Shown in pieces: positions 1-5,934 of a DNA stretch of 12,674 nucleotides. The translations under genes and the position numbers were made by a program. The notes beneath the pieces were generated by a model. The model ran no database searches, had not been told where the DNA came from, and saw only the letters and a program-made list of their open reading frames with translations. The DNA lies in NCBI GenBank assembly GCA_910586275.1, contig CAJUIM010000109.1, forward strand, positions 1 through 12,674. The letters run 5' to 3'. This DNA comes from an uncultured Lachnospiraceae bacterium (lineage in GTDB: Bacteria > Bacillota > Clostridia > Lachnospirales > Lachnospiraceae). Positions within the stretch are counted from its first letter, which is position 1. The number at the start of each line of letters is the position of its first letter.

Positions 1-250
1 CATAGACCGTTCCCTTCCCATCTTTTATATATACATCCAGCCGTACGCTTTTCGCGTCGGCATCAAGGTTAATCCCTTTTTGCAGTTCAGGGTATTCTAT
101 ACGTTCTATTTCCAACTCCGGCAGTATCCTTTGGAGCAGTTCCTTACACAACTCCTGGTTCTGCATCACCTTCCCAAACAAAAAATCGTTGGAAATGCCA
201 AGATTTTCCCATCTGGCATTCATGTCTATTTGTTTTTTTACTTCTTTCAT
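1..250 (-). CDS. Rpn-family PD-(D/E)XK nuclease / putative transposase, N-terminal part (runs off the left edge)
   Basis: The first 83 codons of a minus-strand gene are visible; the rest lies outside the window. The protein begins MKEVKKQIDMNARWENLGIS and continues with NDFLFGKVMQNQELCKELL and IEYPELQKG. This matches my memory of the N-terminus of Rpn (recombination-promoting nuclease, YhgA-like) proteins that are multi-copy in Lachnospiraceae. The RLDVY segment at residues 70-74 would carry the first catalytic aspartate (D72) of the PD-(D/E)XK fold. Known family members are DNA endonucleases that stimulate RecA-independent recombination; that role is family knowledge, not visible here. The ATG at 248-250 is chosen because GGAGA lies 9 nt upstream (260-264). 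An extended -10 promoter lies just before it. No frameshift is seen in the visible part. Confidence 0.8.
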   Translation of the reverse strand, partial: MKEVKKQIDMNARWENLGISNDFLFGKVMQNQELCKELLQRILPELEIERIEYPELQKGINLDADAKSVRLDVYIKDGKGTVY

Positions 251-274
251 CTTTCAATGTCTCCATTTTTAATT

Positions 275-283
275 ATTATACCA
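275..283 (-). promoter_or_regulatory. Extended -10 promoter for the Rpn-family gene
   Basis: On the minus strand TGGTATAAT gives a perfect -10 hexamer (275-280) with an upstream TG, the extended -10 form. A hexamer 17 nt further upstream (TGGTGA) is a poor -35, as expected for an extended -10 promoter. Transcription would start near 268, leaving a leader of about 18 nt with the Shine-Dalgarno site. This is a sequence-match prediction only. Confidence 0.5.
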
Positions 284-344
284 TATACCATCCGTTTTCA
301 CCAGAAAATTGACAATTTGGCTGCCCGTCTTGATAAGCTGAATC

Positions 345-396
345 AAAAAATAGGATAAGGAAAGCAAGTCAAACGTCTTCTCTTTCTTTATCCTAT
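345..396 (-). terminator. Intrinsic terminator after lysS
   Basis: Read on the minus strand, arm 382-396 (ATAGGATAAAGAAAG) pairs with arm 350-364 (CTTTCCTTATCCTAT), 14 of 15 positions, across a 17 nt loop. Six T residues (345-350) follow at the end of the stem. The stem is AT-rich but long, and its placement fits the end of the greA-lysS transcript, ahead of the separate promoter of the Rpn-family gene. Confidence 0.65.
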
Positions 397-533
397 CAAT
401 CCCATATCATATCAAATAATTTCTAATAGCCCTGCAAAACTTTTTAAAAGTCTTCTTCCAACTGGTTCAGAATTGGTTCAATTTTGTCATTTTCCCCAAT
501 CAGAAGCGCCAAAAACCGCTGAACTCCAACCTT

Positions 534-2033
534 TTACTTCTCCAAGGTCTTCATCGTGGGGAACAACAAAACATCCCTAATCGCCGGAGAGTCTGTCAGA
601 AGCATAATCAGCCTGTCAATTCCATACCCAATCCCCCCCGTAGGCGGCATTCCGATATCCAATGCATTAAGGAAATCTTCATCTGTATGGTTCGCTTCCT
701 CATCTCCCGCCGCAAACGCTTCCTCCTGTGCGGCAAAGCGTGCACGCTGATCTATAGGATCGTTCAGTTCCGAATAAGCATTGCACATCTCACGGCAAGT
801 AATGAACAGTTCAAAGCGCTCCACATATTCCGGCTTATCCGGCTTCCTTTTCGTCAATGGGGAAATTTCCACCGGGTGATCCATGACAAAAGTAGGCTGC
901 ACCAAATGTTCCTCCACAAACTCCTCAAAGAACAGATTCAATATATCGCCTTTCGTATGGCGCGCTTCATAGTGCACGCCCTTTTCATCCGCTATCTTCT
1001 TTGCCTCTTCCGTATCTTTTATCTGGTCAAAGTCAATGCCCGAGTACTCCTTCACTGCATCAATCATTGTAATCCGCCTGAAAGGACTGCCCAGATCTAT
1101 TTCCACGCCGCCGTAAGTGACGGTTGTTGTTCCGCAGACCTCCTGTGCCACATGGCGGAACATATTCTCCGTCAGATCCATCATTCCGTTATAATCCGTG
1201 TATGCCTGATATAATTCCATCAGCGTAAACTCGGGATTGTGTCTGGTATCCAGACCTTCGTTACGGAATACCCTCCCGATCTCATACACCCGCTCCAAGC
1301 CGCCCACAATCAGCCTCTTTAAGTAAAGTTCCAAAGAGATACGCAGCTTCACATCCTCATCCAACGCATTATAATGCGTCTCAAAAGGCCGTGCTGCCGC
1401 CCCTCCCGCATTGGAAACCAGCATGGGAGTCTCGACTTCAAGGAATCCCTGACTGTCTAAATAGCGGCGGATAGAACTGATAATCTGCGAACGCTTTATA
1501 AAGGTATCCTTCACTTCCTCATTCATAATAAGGTCCGTATATCGCTGACGGTACCGAATATCCGTATTTACAAGCCCGTGATATTTTTCCGGCAGAATCT
1601 GCAGGCTCTTGGAAAGAAGCGTCACTTCCGTTGCATGAACCGAGATTTCCCCTGTCTTTGTCTTGAATACCTCGCCCTTAATGCCCACGATATCCCCTAC
1701 GTCATACTTCTTAAAATCTGCGTAAGACTCCTCCCCAATGCTATCCCTCGCCACATAAGACTGAATATTTCCCTTTATATCCTGCACATTGCAGAAAGAT
1801 GCTTTTCCCATTACCCGTTTGGACATCACACGTCCGGCAATGGACACCGTGCTGCCTTCCAATGCTTCGAACCCCTCCTTAATATCAAGGCTGTGATGCG
1901 TCACATCGTATTTGGTAATGCGGAAAGGATCTTTTCCCTTCTCCTGCAATGCCTCCAATTTTTCCCTTCTGACTTTCAGTAACTGATTGATATCCTGCTC
2001 CCGTGCATTCTCCGCGTTCTGTGTCTCTCCCAC
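534..2033 (-). CDS. lysS: Lysine--tRNA ligase (class II)
   Basis: Charges tRNA-Lys with lysine using ATP in the cytoplasm. The 499-residue protein has the class II LysRS layout: a short N-terminal helix region, an OB-fold anticodon-binding domain at about 58-145, then the catalytic core. Motif 1 lies near 197-205 (FLEVETPML), motif 2 near 254-277 (RVFRNEGLDTRHNPEF) and motif 3 near 467-480 (GIGYGIDRLIMLL). The GTG at 2031-2033 is preferred because AGGAG (2042-2046) sits 8 nt upstream; a GTG three codons earlier overlaps that site. Length is normal for the basic bacterial enzyme. From memory, many Lachnospiraceae versions carry an extra C-terminal tRNA-binding domain, which is absent here. The gene follows greA by about 190 nt, probably in one transcript. 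The reading frame stays open for 29 codons after the stop. Confidence 0.96.
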   Translation of the reverse strand: MGETQNAENAREQDINQLLKVRREKLEALQEKGKDPFRITKYDVTHHSLDIKEGFEALEGSTVSIAGRVMSKRVMGKASFCNVQDIKGNIQSYVARDSIGEESYADFKKYDVGDIVGIKGEVFKTKTGEISVHATEVTLLSKSLQILPEKYHGLVNTDIRYRQRYTDLIMNEEVKDTFIKRSQIISSIRRYLDSQGFLEVETPMLVSNAGGAAARPFETHYNALDEDVKLRISLELYLKRLIVGGLERVYEIGRVFRNEGLDTRHNPEFTLMELYQAYTDYNGMMDLTENMFRHVAQEVCGTTTVTYGGVEIDLGSPFRRITMIDAVKEYSGIDFDQIKDTEEAKKIADEKGVHYEARHTKGDILNLFFEEFVEEHLVQPTFVMDHPVEISPLTKRKPDKPEYVERFELFITCREMCNAYSELNDPIDQRARFAAQEEAFAAGDEEANHTDEDFLNALDIGMPPTGGIGYGIDRLIMLLTDSPAIRDVLLFPTMKTLEK

Positions 2034-2219
2034 CGTCGCCACTCCTTTACCTGATTCCGCTCCTGCATCTCCCTGCCTGCGCTCCGCCTGTCAGACAGAT
2101 GCGGCTTTACTCTCTGTTTCTTCTATCGCATTCCGGAAGGTGCCTGAAAACTTCTTTTTATCATCTCTTTTATCGCTTCTTCTATCATTTCTTTTTATCA
2201 TATTTTTAGAGATGCTTTC

Positions 2220-2705
2220 TCAGTTACTGGATCTTTGAATTTCCAGCACCTTGTACTGCAGCATGCCTACCTGTGTCTCCACATCCACCACATCTCCTAT
2301 TTTCGCACCGATCAGCGCTTTCCCCACCGGCGATTCATTGGAAATCTTTCCTTTCAGGCTGTTTGCCTCCGTAGAACCCACAATTTTGTATTCCAGTTCT
2401 TCACTGTATTCCATATCCAAAATCCGGACTTTACAGCCGATGTTGATCTTATCCAGATCTACTTCGTCTTCCACTACGACTTCCGCATTTTTCAGTATTT
2501 TCTCCAGTTCTTCGATTCTTGCCTCAATATCGCGCTGTTCATCCTTCGCCGCATCATATTCTGCGTTTTCGGATAAGTCGCCCTGCTCTCTGGCCTCTTT
2601 GATTTTCTGCGCTACTTCCTGCCTTTTTACCACTTTCAGTTCATGAAGTTCGTCCTCATACTTTTTGAGCCCCTCATAAGTTAAAATATTTTTCTTCTCC
2701 TCCAT
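2220..2705 (-). CDS. greA: Transcription elongation factor GreA
   Basis: GreA enters the RNA polymerase secondary channel and stimulates cleavage of backtracked transcripts. The 161-residue product has the expected two parts. The N-terminal antiparallel coiled coil (about 8-76) carries the acidic tip GDLSENAEYDAAKDEQ (42-57), with the metal-coordinating Asp and Glu in DLSE. The C-terminal FKBP-like domain is about 82-158 and includes the typical ISNESPVGKALIGAKIGD stretch. The ATG at 2703-2705 gives the usual family length (about 158). A purine-rich GGGAAGG stretch and a GGAG stand just upstream, whereas an in-frame ATG 30 nt earlier (2735) has no properly spaced Shine-Dalgarno site. The likely promoter is at 2901-2929, so the leader would include the MITE-like element at 2786-2897. 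greA followed by lysS is a common clostridial order. Confidence 0.95.
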   Translation of the reverse strand: MEEKKNILTYEGLKKYEDELHELKVVKRQEVAQKIKEAREQGDLSENAEYDAAKDEQRDIEARIEELEKILKNAEVVVEDEVDLDKINIGCKVRILDMEYSEELEYKIVGSTEANSLKGKISNESPVGKALIGAKIGDVVDVETQVGMLQYKVLEIQRSSN

Positions 2706-2785
2706 TTGAACCTTCCCGCTCCTTTCCATCCTCACTGACTTGTATTTTATCTCTCTCTTATTTCCGCTTTCATCTCTTTGACTCC

Positions 2786-2897
2786 AGAACGTGTTTGAAA
2801 ATTGCTTTCCGGCAGATGTGCATCACAAATCTCACGCAAAGCAGTGAAACGACACGTCGTAGTTCCGATGTCAGGAATGAATTTTCAAACATGCTCT
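2786..2897. mobile_element. MITE-like element with 18 bp imperfect terminal inverted repeats
   Basis: A 112 bp element is bounded by AGAACGTGTTTGAAAATT (2786-2803) and AATTTTCAAACATGCTCT (2880-2897). The second is the inverse of the first with two differences. The interior has no coding potential but contains a small palindrome (ACGACACGTCGT, 2850-2861) and further pairing near the ends, so the whole can fold as one long hairpin. Related ends occur at 3676-3693 and 8095-8117, which indicates a dispersed family. No transposase is present, so it would be non-autonomous. I see no clear target-site duplication. It lies between the greA promoter and greA, and also provides the last codons and stop of the hypothetical gene. 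Confidence 0.7.
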
Positions 2898-3632
2898 AGT
2901 ATTGTACCCACTTTTCACAATAGTGTCAAGAAATTTCACAACAGATAAATATTTTGCATCCCTGCGGTATTTCTCCAACAGCTGCCTCTTCTCCATCACT
3001 GACCAGAAATCAACATATATGGCCTCCTTCGGGAAAGCCTGCCATGGAATATGATAGTCCCGCTTCAAGTCCAGAATCACCGTCCTCCCGTCCCTGCCCA
3101 GATTCCTGCCCAGTTTGGACGCACTGCCCATCGGTATGCCGTACTCACCGTAAACATATTCCGCAAATCGGTCATACGCCTGTGGGTTGTCCGTCACCAC
3201 ATTGATATGGTTCACTCTGGGCAGGAAAGGTTCCAGCAATCCCGCCAGCAGCTGCTGCTCTTCCTCCCAGCCGATGCAGCAAAGGTATTCCATACAGGGA
3301 ACCTGATGCAGCAAACGGTTCATTAAGATTTCCGGCGGAAGCTTTTCCATGATTCCCACCATTCCTGCCACTTCCGGCTGCAGGTAATATTGCTCACATT
3401 CCACTTGGTGAATCAACTCGTTTAAACAATCGGTCAGCCTCTCCTCCTCCCAGCCCCGGCTCTTCATATAGTACTCCGGCACCGGACAGCAGAGCATCTT
3501 CCCCTCTTGGCCCATCCCTACTTCCGTCAGCGGCCAGTACACCTTGCTCCACCAATGCCCTTTCGCACTGCTTCCTGCTTTCAGGCTGAAATAAAGCATT
3601 CTTATACGTTCTGTCTCTGTCTCCATTTCCAT
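2871..3632 (-). CDS. Hypothetical protein, 3' end formed by a MITE-like element
   Basis: I do not recognise this protein and assign no function. The reading frame gives about 253 residues, rich in Glu, Leu, Tyr, Trp and Cys, with no signal peptide or membrane segment. The second half looks like a folded alpha/beta domain: INVVTDNPQAYDRFAEYVYG, then GIPMGSASKLGRNLGRDG, TVILDLKRDYHIPWQAF and IYVDFWSVMEKRQLLEKYRR. The ATG at 3630-3632 has GAGG 5 nt upstream; a second ATG two codons later and a GTG at 3677 are alternatives. The last residues (about ACLKIHS) and the TGA at 2871-2873 are encoded by the MITE-like element. The original C-terminus has therefore probably been replaced, or the native gene ended earlier. 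The codons before that overlap the predicted greA promoter. It is a single gene between dusB and greA. Confidence 0.6.
   Translation of the reverse strand: MEMETETERIRMLYFSLKAGSSAKGHWWSKVYWPLTEVGMGQEGKMLCCPVPEYYMKSRGWEEERLTDCLNELIHQVECEQYYLQPEVAGMVGIMEKLPPEILMNRLLHQVPCMEYLCCIGWEEEQQLLAGLLEPFLPRVNHINVVTDNPQAYDRFAEYVYGEYGIPMGSASKLGRNLGRDGRTVILDLKRDYHIPWQAFPKEAIYVDFWSVMEKRQLLEKYRRDAKYLSVVKFLDTIVKSGYNTRACLKIHS
2901..2929 (-). promoter_or_regulatory. Near-consensus sigma-A promoter for greA-lysS
   Basis: On the minus strand a perfect -35 (TTGACA, 2924-2929) and a -10 with one mismatch (TACAAT, 2901-2906) are separated by exactly 17 nt. Transcription would start near 2894, inside the right end of the MITE-like element, giving a greA leader of about 190 nt. 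The promoter lies within the last codons of the hypothetical gene, so those bases would be both coding and promoter sequence. Confidence 0.7.
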
Positions 3633-3656
3633 ATGTCCCTCATTCCGATTTTCCCC

Positions 3657-3684
3657 ATTATTAATATCGAAAAACACTTTTCAA
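3657..3684 (-). promoter_or_regulatory. Possible promoter of the hypothetical gene, -35 inside a MITE end
   Basis: On the minus strand TTGAAA (3679-3684) and AATAAT (3657-3662) are 16 nt apart, each one mismatch from consensus. The -35 falls within the terminal-repeat remnant at 3676-3693. Start of transcription would be near 3650, about 18 nt before the chosen ATG. Confidence 0.4.
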
Positions 3685-3693
3685 ACACGCTCT
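3676..3693. repeat. Solo terminal repeat of the MITE-like family
   Basis: ACTTTTCAAACACGCTCT matches the right end of the complete element (AATTTTCAAACATGCTCT) at 16 of 18 positions and has the same orientation. No matching left end follows immediately, so it is either a truncated copy or the outer end of a larger unit whose left end is at 2786. Confidence 0.6.
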
Positions 3694-3757
3694 AATGCAA
3701 CATATGAAAATACGGAAACAGCTATTCCTGTTTTTATCCCGGCAGGCTGAATTAATC

Positions 3758-4738
3758 TCACCCAAAAATCTCTTCTATACTCTCCCGCAGGTCATCCATG
3801 CTTTCCATTTCATTGACCCGCCCGCGGATTCTGGCCGAATTGGGGTAGCCGGCAATATACCAGGATACATGCTTCCTCATTTCACGGATTCCTGTATATT
3901 CCCCTTTATATTCCAATAAAAGAGAGGCATGGCGAAGCACCATTGCTTTCTTTTCCTCCTTGGACGGATGCCTCCTGACTGCCCCCTCCTGCAAATATTC
4001 CTTAATCTCACGGAAAATCCACGGATTCCCTCTGGCCGCACGTCCCACCATAACACCGTCGCAGCCCGTTTCTTCCATTATCCTTAGGGCAGCTTCTCCG
4101 TCCGCCACGTCACCGTTGCCGATAACCGGAATCTTCACTGCCTGTTTTACTTTTGCAATAATTTCCCAGTCTGCCTTCCCTGCATAAAACTGCTCCCGCG
4201 TCCTGCCATGTACTGCCACGGCTGCCGCTCCTGCACTCTCTGCCGCTTTGGCAACTTCCACTGCATTCACATGGGCATCGTCAAATCCTTTTCTGATTTT
4301 CACCGTTACCGGTTTCCGGATAGCCTTAACTGTCTTTTCCACAATGGCCGCTGCCAAAGCAGGATTTTTCATCAGCGCCGACCCTTCCCCGTTGTTTACC
4401 ACCTTCGGAACCGGACAGCCCATGTTAATGTCCAATATATCAAAAGGCCTCTCTTCAATCTGCTTGGCCATCTCGCTCACAATATCCGGATCCGAGCCGA
4501 AAAGCTGCAGCGAAACGGGGCGTTCCTCCGGATGAATGCACAGCAGCGATTCCGTATTTTTATTCTTATACATAATGGCTTTTGCGCTGACCATCTCCAT
4601 GCATAAAAGCCCTGCTCCCTGCTCCCCGCATAAAAGGCGGAACGGCAAATCCGTCACTCCGGCCATAGGAGCCAGCATGACATTGTTTTCCAAAGTGACC
4701 GTCCCGATTGCCAATGGTTTCAAAAAATGCTTTGTCAT
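3758..4738 (-). CDS. dusB: tRNA-dihydrouridine synthase, DusB type
   Basis: Flavin-dependent reductase that converts specific uridines in the tRNA D-loop to dihydrouridine. The 326-residue protein has an N-terminal TIM barrel with the FMN-contacting MLAPMAGVTD (21-30) and the catalytic cysteine C108 in DINMGCPVPK. The barrel also shows VHGRTREQFYAG (177-187), GNGDV (207-211) and GRAARGNPW (232-240). The C-terminal helical domain has the DusB-like REMRKHVSWYIAG (286-298). The ATG at 4736-4738 is chosen because AAGGG lies 7 nt upstream. An upstream ATG at 4757-4759 overlaps the coaX stop as ATGA but has no usable Shine-Dalgarno spacing. It is the last gene of the argF-birA-coaX cluster, 17 nt after coaX. 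Which uridine it modifies cannot be read from sequence. Confidence 0.94.
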   Translation of the reverse strand: MTKHFLKPLAIGTVTLENNVMLAPMAGVTDLPFRLLCGEQGAGLLCMEMVSAKAIMYKNKNTESLLCIHPEERPVSLQLFGSDPDIVSEMAKQIEERPFDILDINMGCPVPKVVNNGEGSALMKNPALAAAIVEKTVKAIRKPVTVKIRKGFDDAHVNAVEVAKAAESAGAAAVAVHGRTREQFYAGKADWEIIAKVKQAVKIPVIGNGDVADGEAALRIMEETGCDGVMVGRAARGNPWIFREIKEYLQEGAVRRHPSKEEKKAMVLRHASLLLEYKGEYTGIREMRKHVSWYIAGYPNSARIRGRVNEMESMDDLRESIEEIFG

Positions 4739-4755
4739 AAGTAATCCCTTACCCG

Positions 4756-5526
4756 TCATTTCCTGTTTTTTTCATATATGATTCGCAGGCCGTCCAAAGT
4801 CAGCGTGCTGTTATAAATCTGGATGCTTTCCGCTTCTTCCGAAATCAGCCTCCCAAGCCCGCCGGTGGCCACCACCTTCAGGTCCTCATAGCCGCTTTCC
4901 TTTTTTACCTGGCTGACAATATATTCCGTCTGCCCGATCTGCCCGTATACAAGCCCCGCCTGCATGCTGGAAACCGTCTCCTGTGCCAAAATAGATTTCG
5001 GCTTCTTAATCTCCACTTCCGGCAGACGCGCAGTTTCTCCCCACATTGCCTTTGCCGAAATACGGATGCCGGGTGCCGTAATCCCCGCCGCGAAACAGCC
5101 GTCCTCCGTCACCAAATCGTAAGTAGTCGCCGTCCCGAAATCCAAGACCAAAACCGGCCCGCCATACAGTTCATATGCCGCCACCGCATCCACAACACGG
5201 TCCGAGCCGATCTGACGGGGATTTTCCGTAGTTATCTTCAGCCCGGTCTTCACCCCTGGCCCTACGATAACGGGCGGAGTGCCTAAATACCTTGTCAATG
5301 CACCTGTCAGAGAATGCATTACATTTGGCACAACGCTGGCAATGATGGAGCCTTCCAACTCATTCTTTGCCACACCGTTTATGCCCAGCAGTTCCATTAT
5401 GCTAATGCCATACTCATCCGAGGTGCGGGGCTGCTTCGTAGTGAGCCGGAAAGTCGTAACCAATTCCCTTTCCCGGTACACACCGAATGTCATATTCGTA
5501 TTTCCTACGTCAATTACCAATATCAT
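4756..5526 (-). CDS. coaX: Type III pantothenate kinase
   Basis: Phosphorylates pantothenate in the first step of coenzyme A synthesis. CoaX enzymes belong to the ASKHA fold and, from family knowledge, need a monovalent cation and are not inhibited by CoA. The 256-residue protein is of normal length. Visible motifs are the first phosphate loop DVGNTN (6-11), the pantothenate-site region GSDRVVDAVAA (107-117), the second phosphate loop DFGTATT (129-135), GITAPG (148-153) and VATGGLG in the C-terminal lobe. The ATG at 5524-5526 is preceded by GGAAGG at 9 nt spacing. It sits 48 nt after the DUF6145-like gene and 17 nt before dusB, consistent with one operon. Confidence 0.95.
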   Translation of the reverse strand: MILVIDVGNTNMTFGVYRERELVTTFRLTTKQPRTSDEYGISIMELLGINGVAKNELEGSIIASVVPNVMHSLTGALTRYLGTPPVIVGPGVKTGLKITTENPRQIGSDRVVDAVAAYELYGGPVLVLDFGTATTYDLVTEDGCFAAGITAPGIRISAKAMWGETARLPEVEIKKPKSILAQETVSSMQAGLVYGQIGQTEYIVSQVKKESGYEDLKVVATGGLGRLISEEAESIQIYNSTLTLDGLRIIYEKNRK

Positions 5527-5559
5527 CAGAAAGTACCTTCCTTTCCATTATTATGCTCT

Positions 5560-5584
5560 TCCTTCATTCTTCCTTCATTCTTCC
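5560..5584. repeat. Short tandem repeat, 11 bp unit
   Basis: TCCTTCATTCT occurs twice in tandem (5560-5570 and 5571-5581) and continues with TCC. The second copy covers the stop codon of the DUF6145-like gene, so a small duplication at the end of that gene has lengthened the spacer to coaX. No function is evident. Confidence 0.6.
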
Positions 5585-5934
5585 GAATCTATCTGCTCAT
5601 GCAGAACGAAAACCCGGTAGTACAGCTGCAGAGACTCGAACAAATCCTGCCTGTTTCTACGCACTTCCCGCACCATAAGCCCGCTGCTGATTTCATCATA
5701 GAGGTAATCCTCCGGCGCAAAGGCTGTCTCCATGACAATATTGCCGTCCGCCTCAAAAGCAACGGTAAAAATTCCTCCCACCTCTTCCGTAAAAAGCACG
5801 CATATAATATGCAGCTCATCCTTTATGGACTGGGGAAGGCTGTCAAATTTCCGGTTAAAGTAGTATTTCTTTTCATAAGCATTGGAGCCGCATAAAACCA
5901 TGCGCCCGTTTTCGTTTTCCTCAAACATATCCAT
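5575..5934 (-). CDS. Small conserved protein resembling DUF6145
   Basis: A 119-residue protein starting MDMFEENENGRMVLCGSNAY, with EKKYYFNRKFDSLPQSIKDE and ELHIICVLFTEEVGGIFTVA. I associate these segments with the uncharacterised DUF6145 family of Lachnospiraceae; this is recall, not a search. It is acidic and soluble-looking, with no signal peptide or membrane helix, and ends in a helix-like stretch rich in Arg, Leu and Tyr (REVRRNRQDLFESLQLYYRV). The ATG at 5932-5934 overlaps the end of birA by 14 nt, with AAGGGGG just upstream. A second ATG two codons later is also possible. The overlap suggests translational coupling to birA. The function is unknown; lying between birA and coaX makes a cofactor-related role conceivable but unproven. 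Confidence 0.8.
   Translation of the reverse strand: MDMFEENENGRMVLCGSNAYEKKYYFNRKFDSLPQSIKDELHIICVLFTEEVGGIFTVAFEADGNIVMETAFAPEDYLYDEISSGLMVREVRRNRQDLFESLQLYYRVFVLHEQIDSEE

Noticed and set aside
80..358. Plus-strand frame of 92 codons at the left edge
   Set aside because: It is antisense to the Rpn-family gene over much of its length and to its promoter; the composition (rich in Phe, Tyr, His, Leu) is typical of an antisense shadow.
2130..2155. GGTGCCTGAAAACTTCTTTT as another copy of the MITE-like family end
   Set aside because: Only about 11 consecutive bases match the fragment at 8095, with no inverted partner nearby; probably chance or too decayed to call.
2706..2735. Longer greA start at 2735
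   Set aside because: No properly spaced Shine-Dalgarno site, and the shorter form matches the usual GreA length.
3718..3740. AAACAG/CTGTTT hairpin after dusB as a terminator
   Set aside because: The stem is only 6 bp and AT-rich, and on the minus strand only a broken T stretch follows at a distance.
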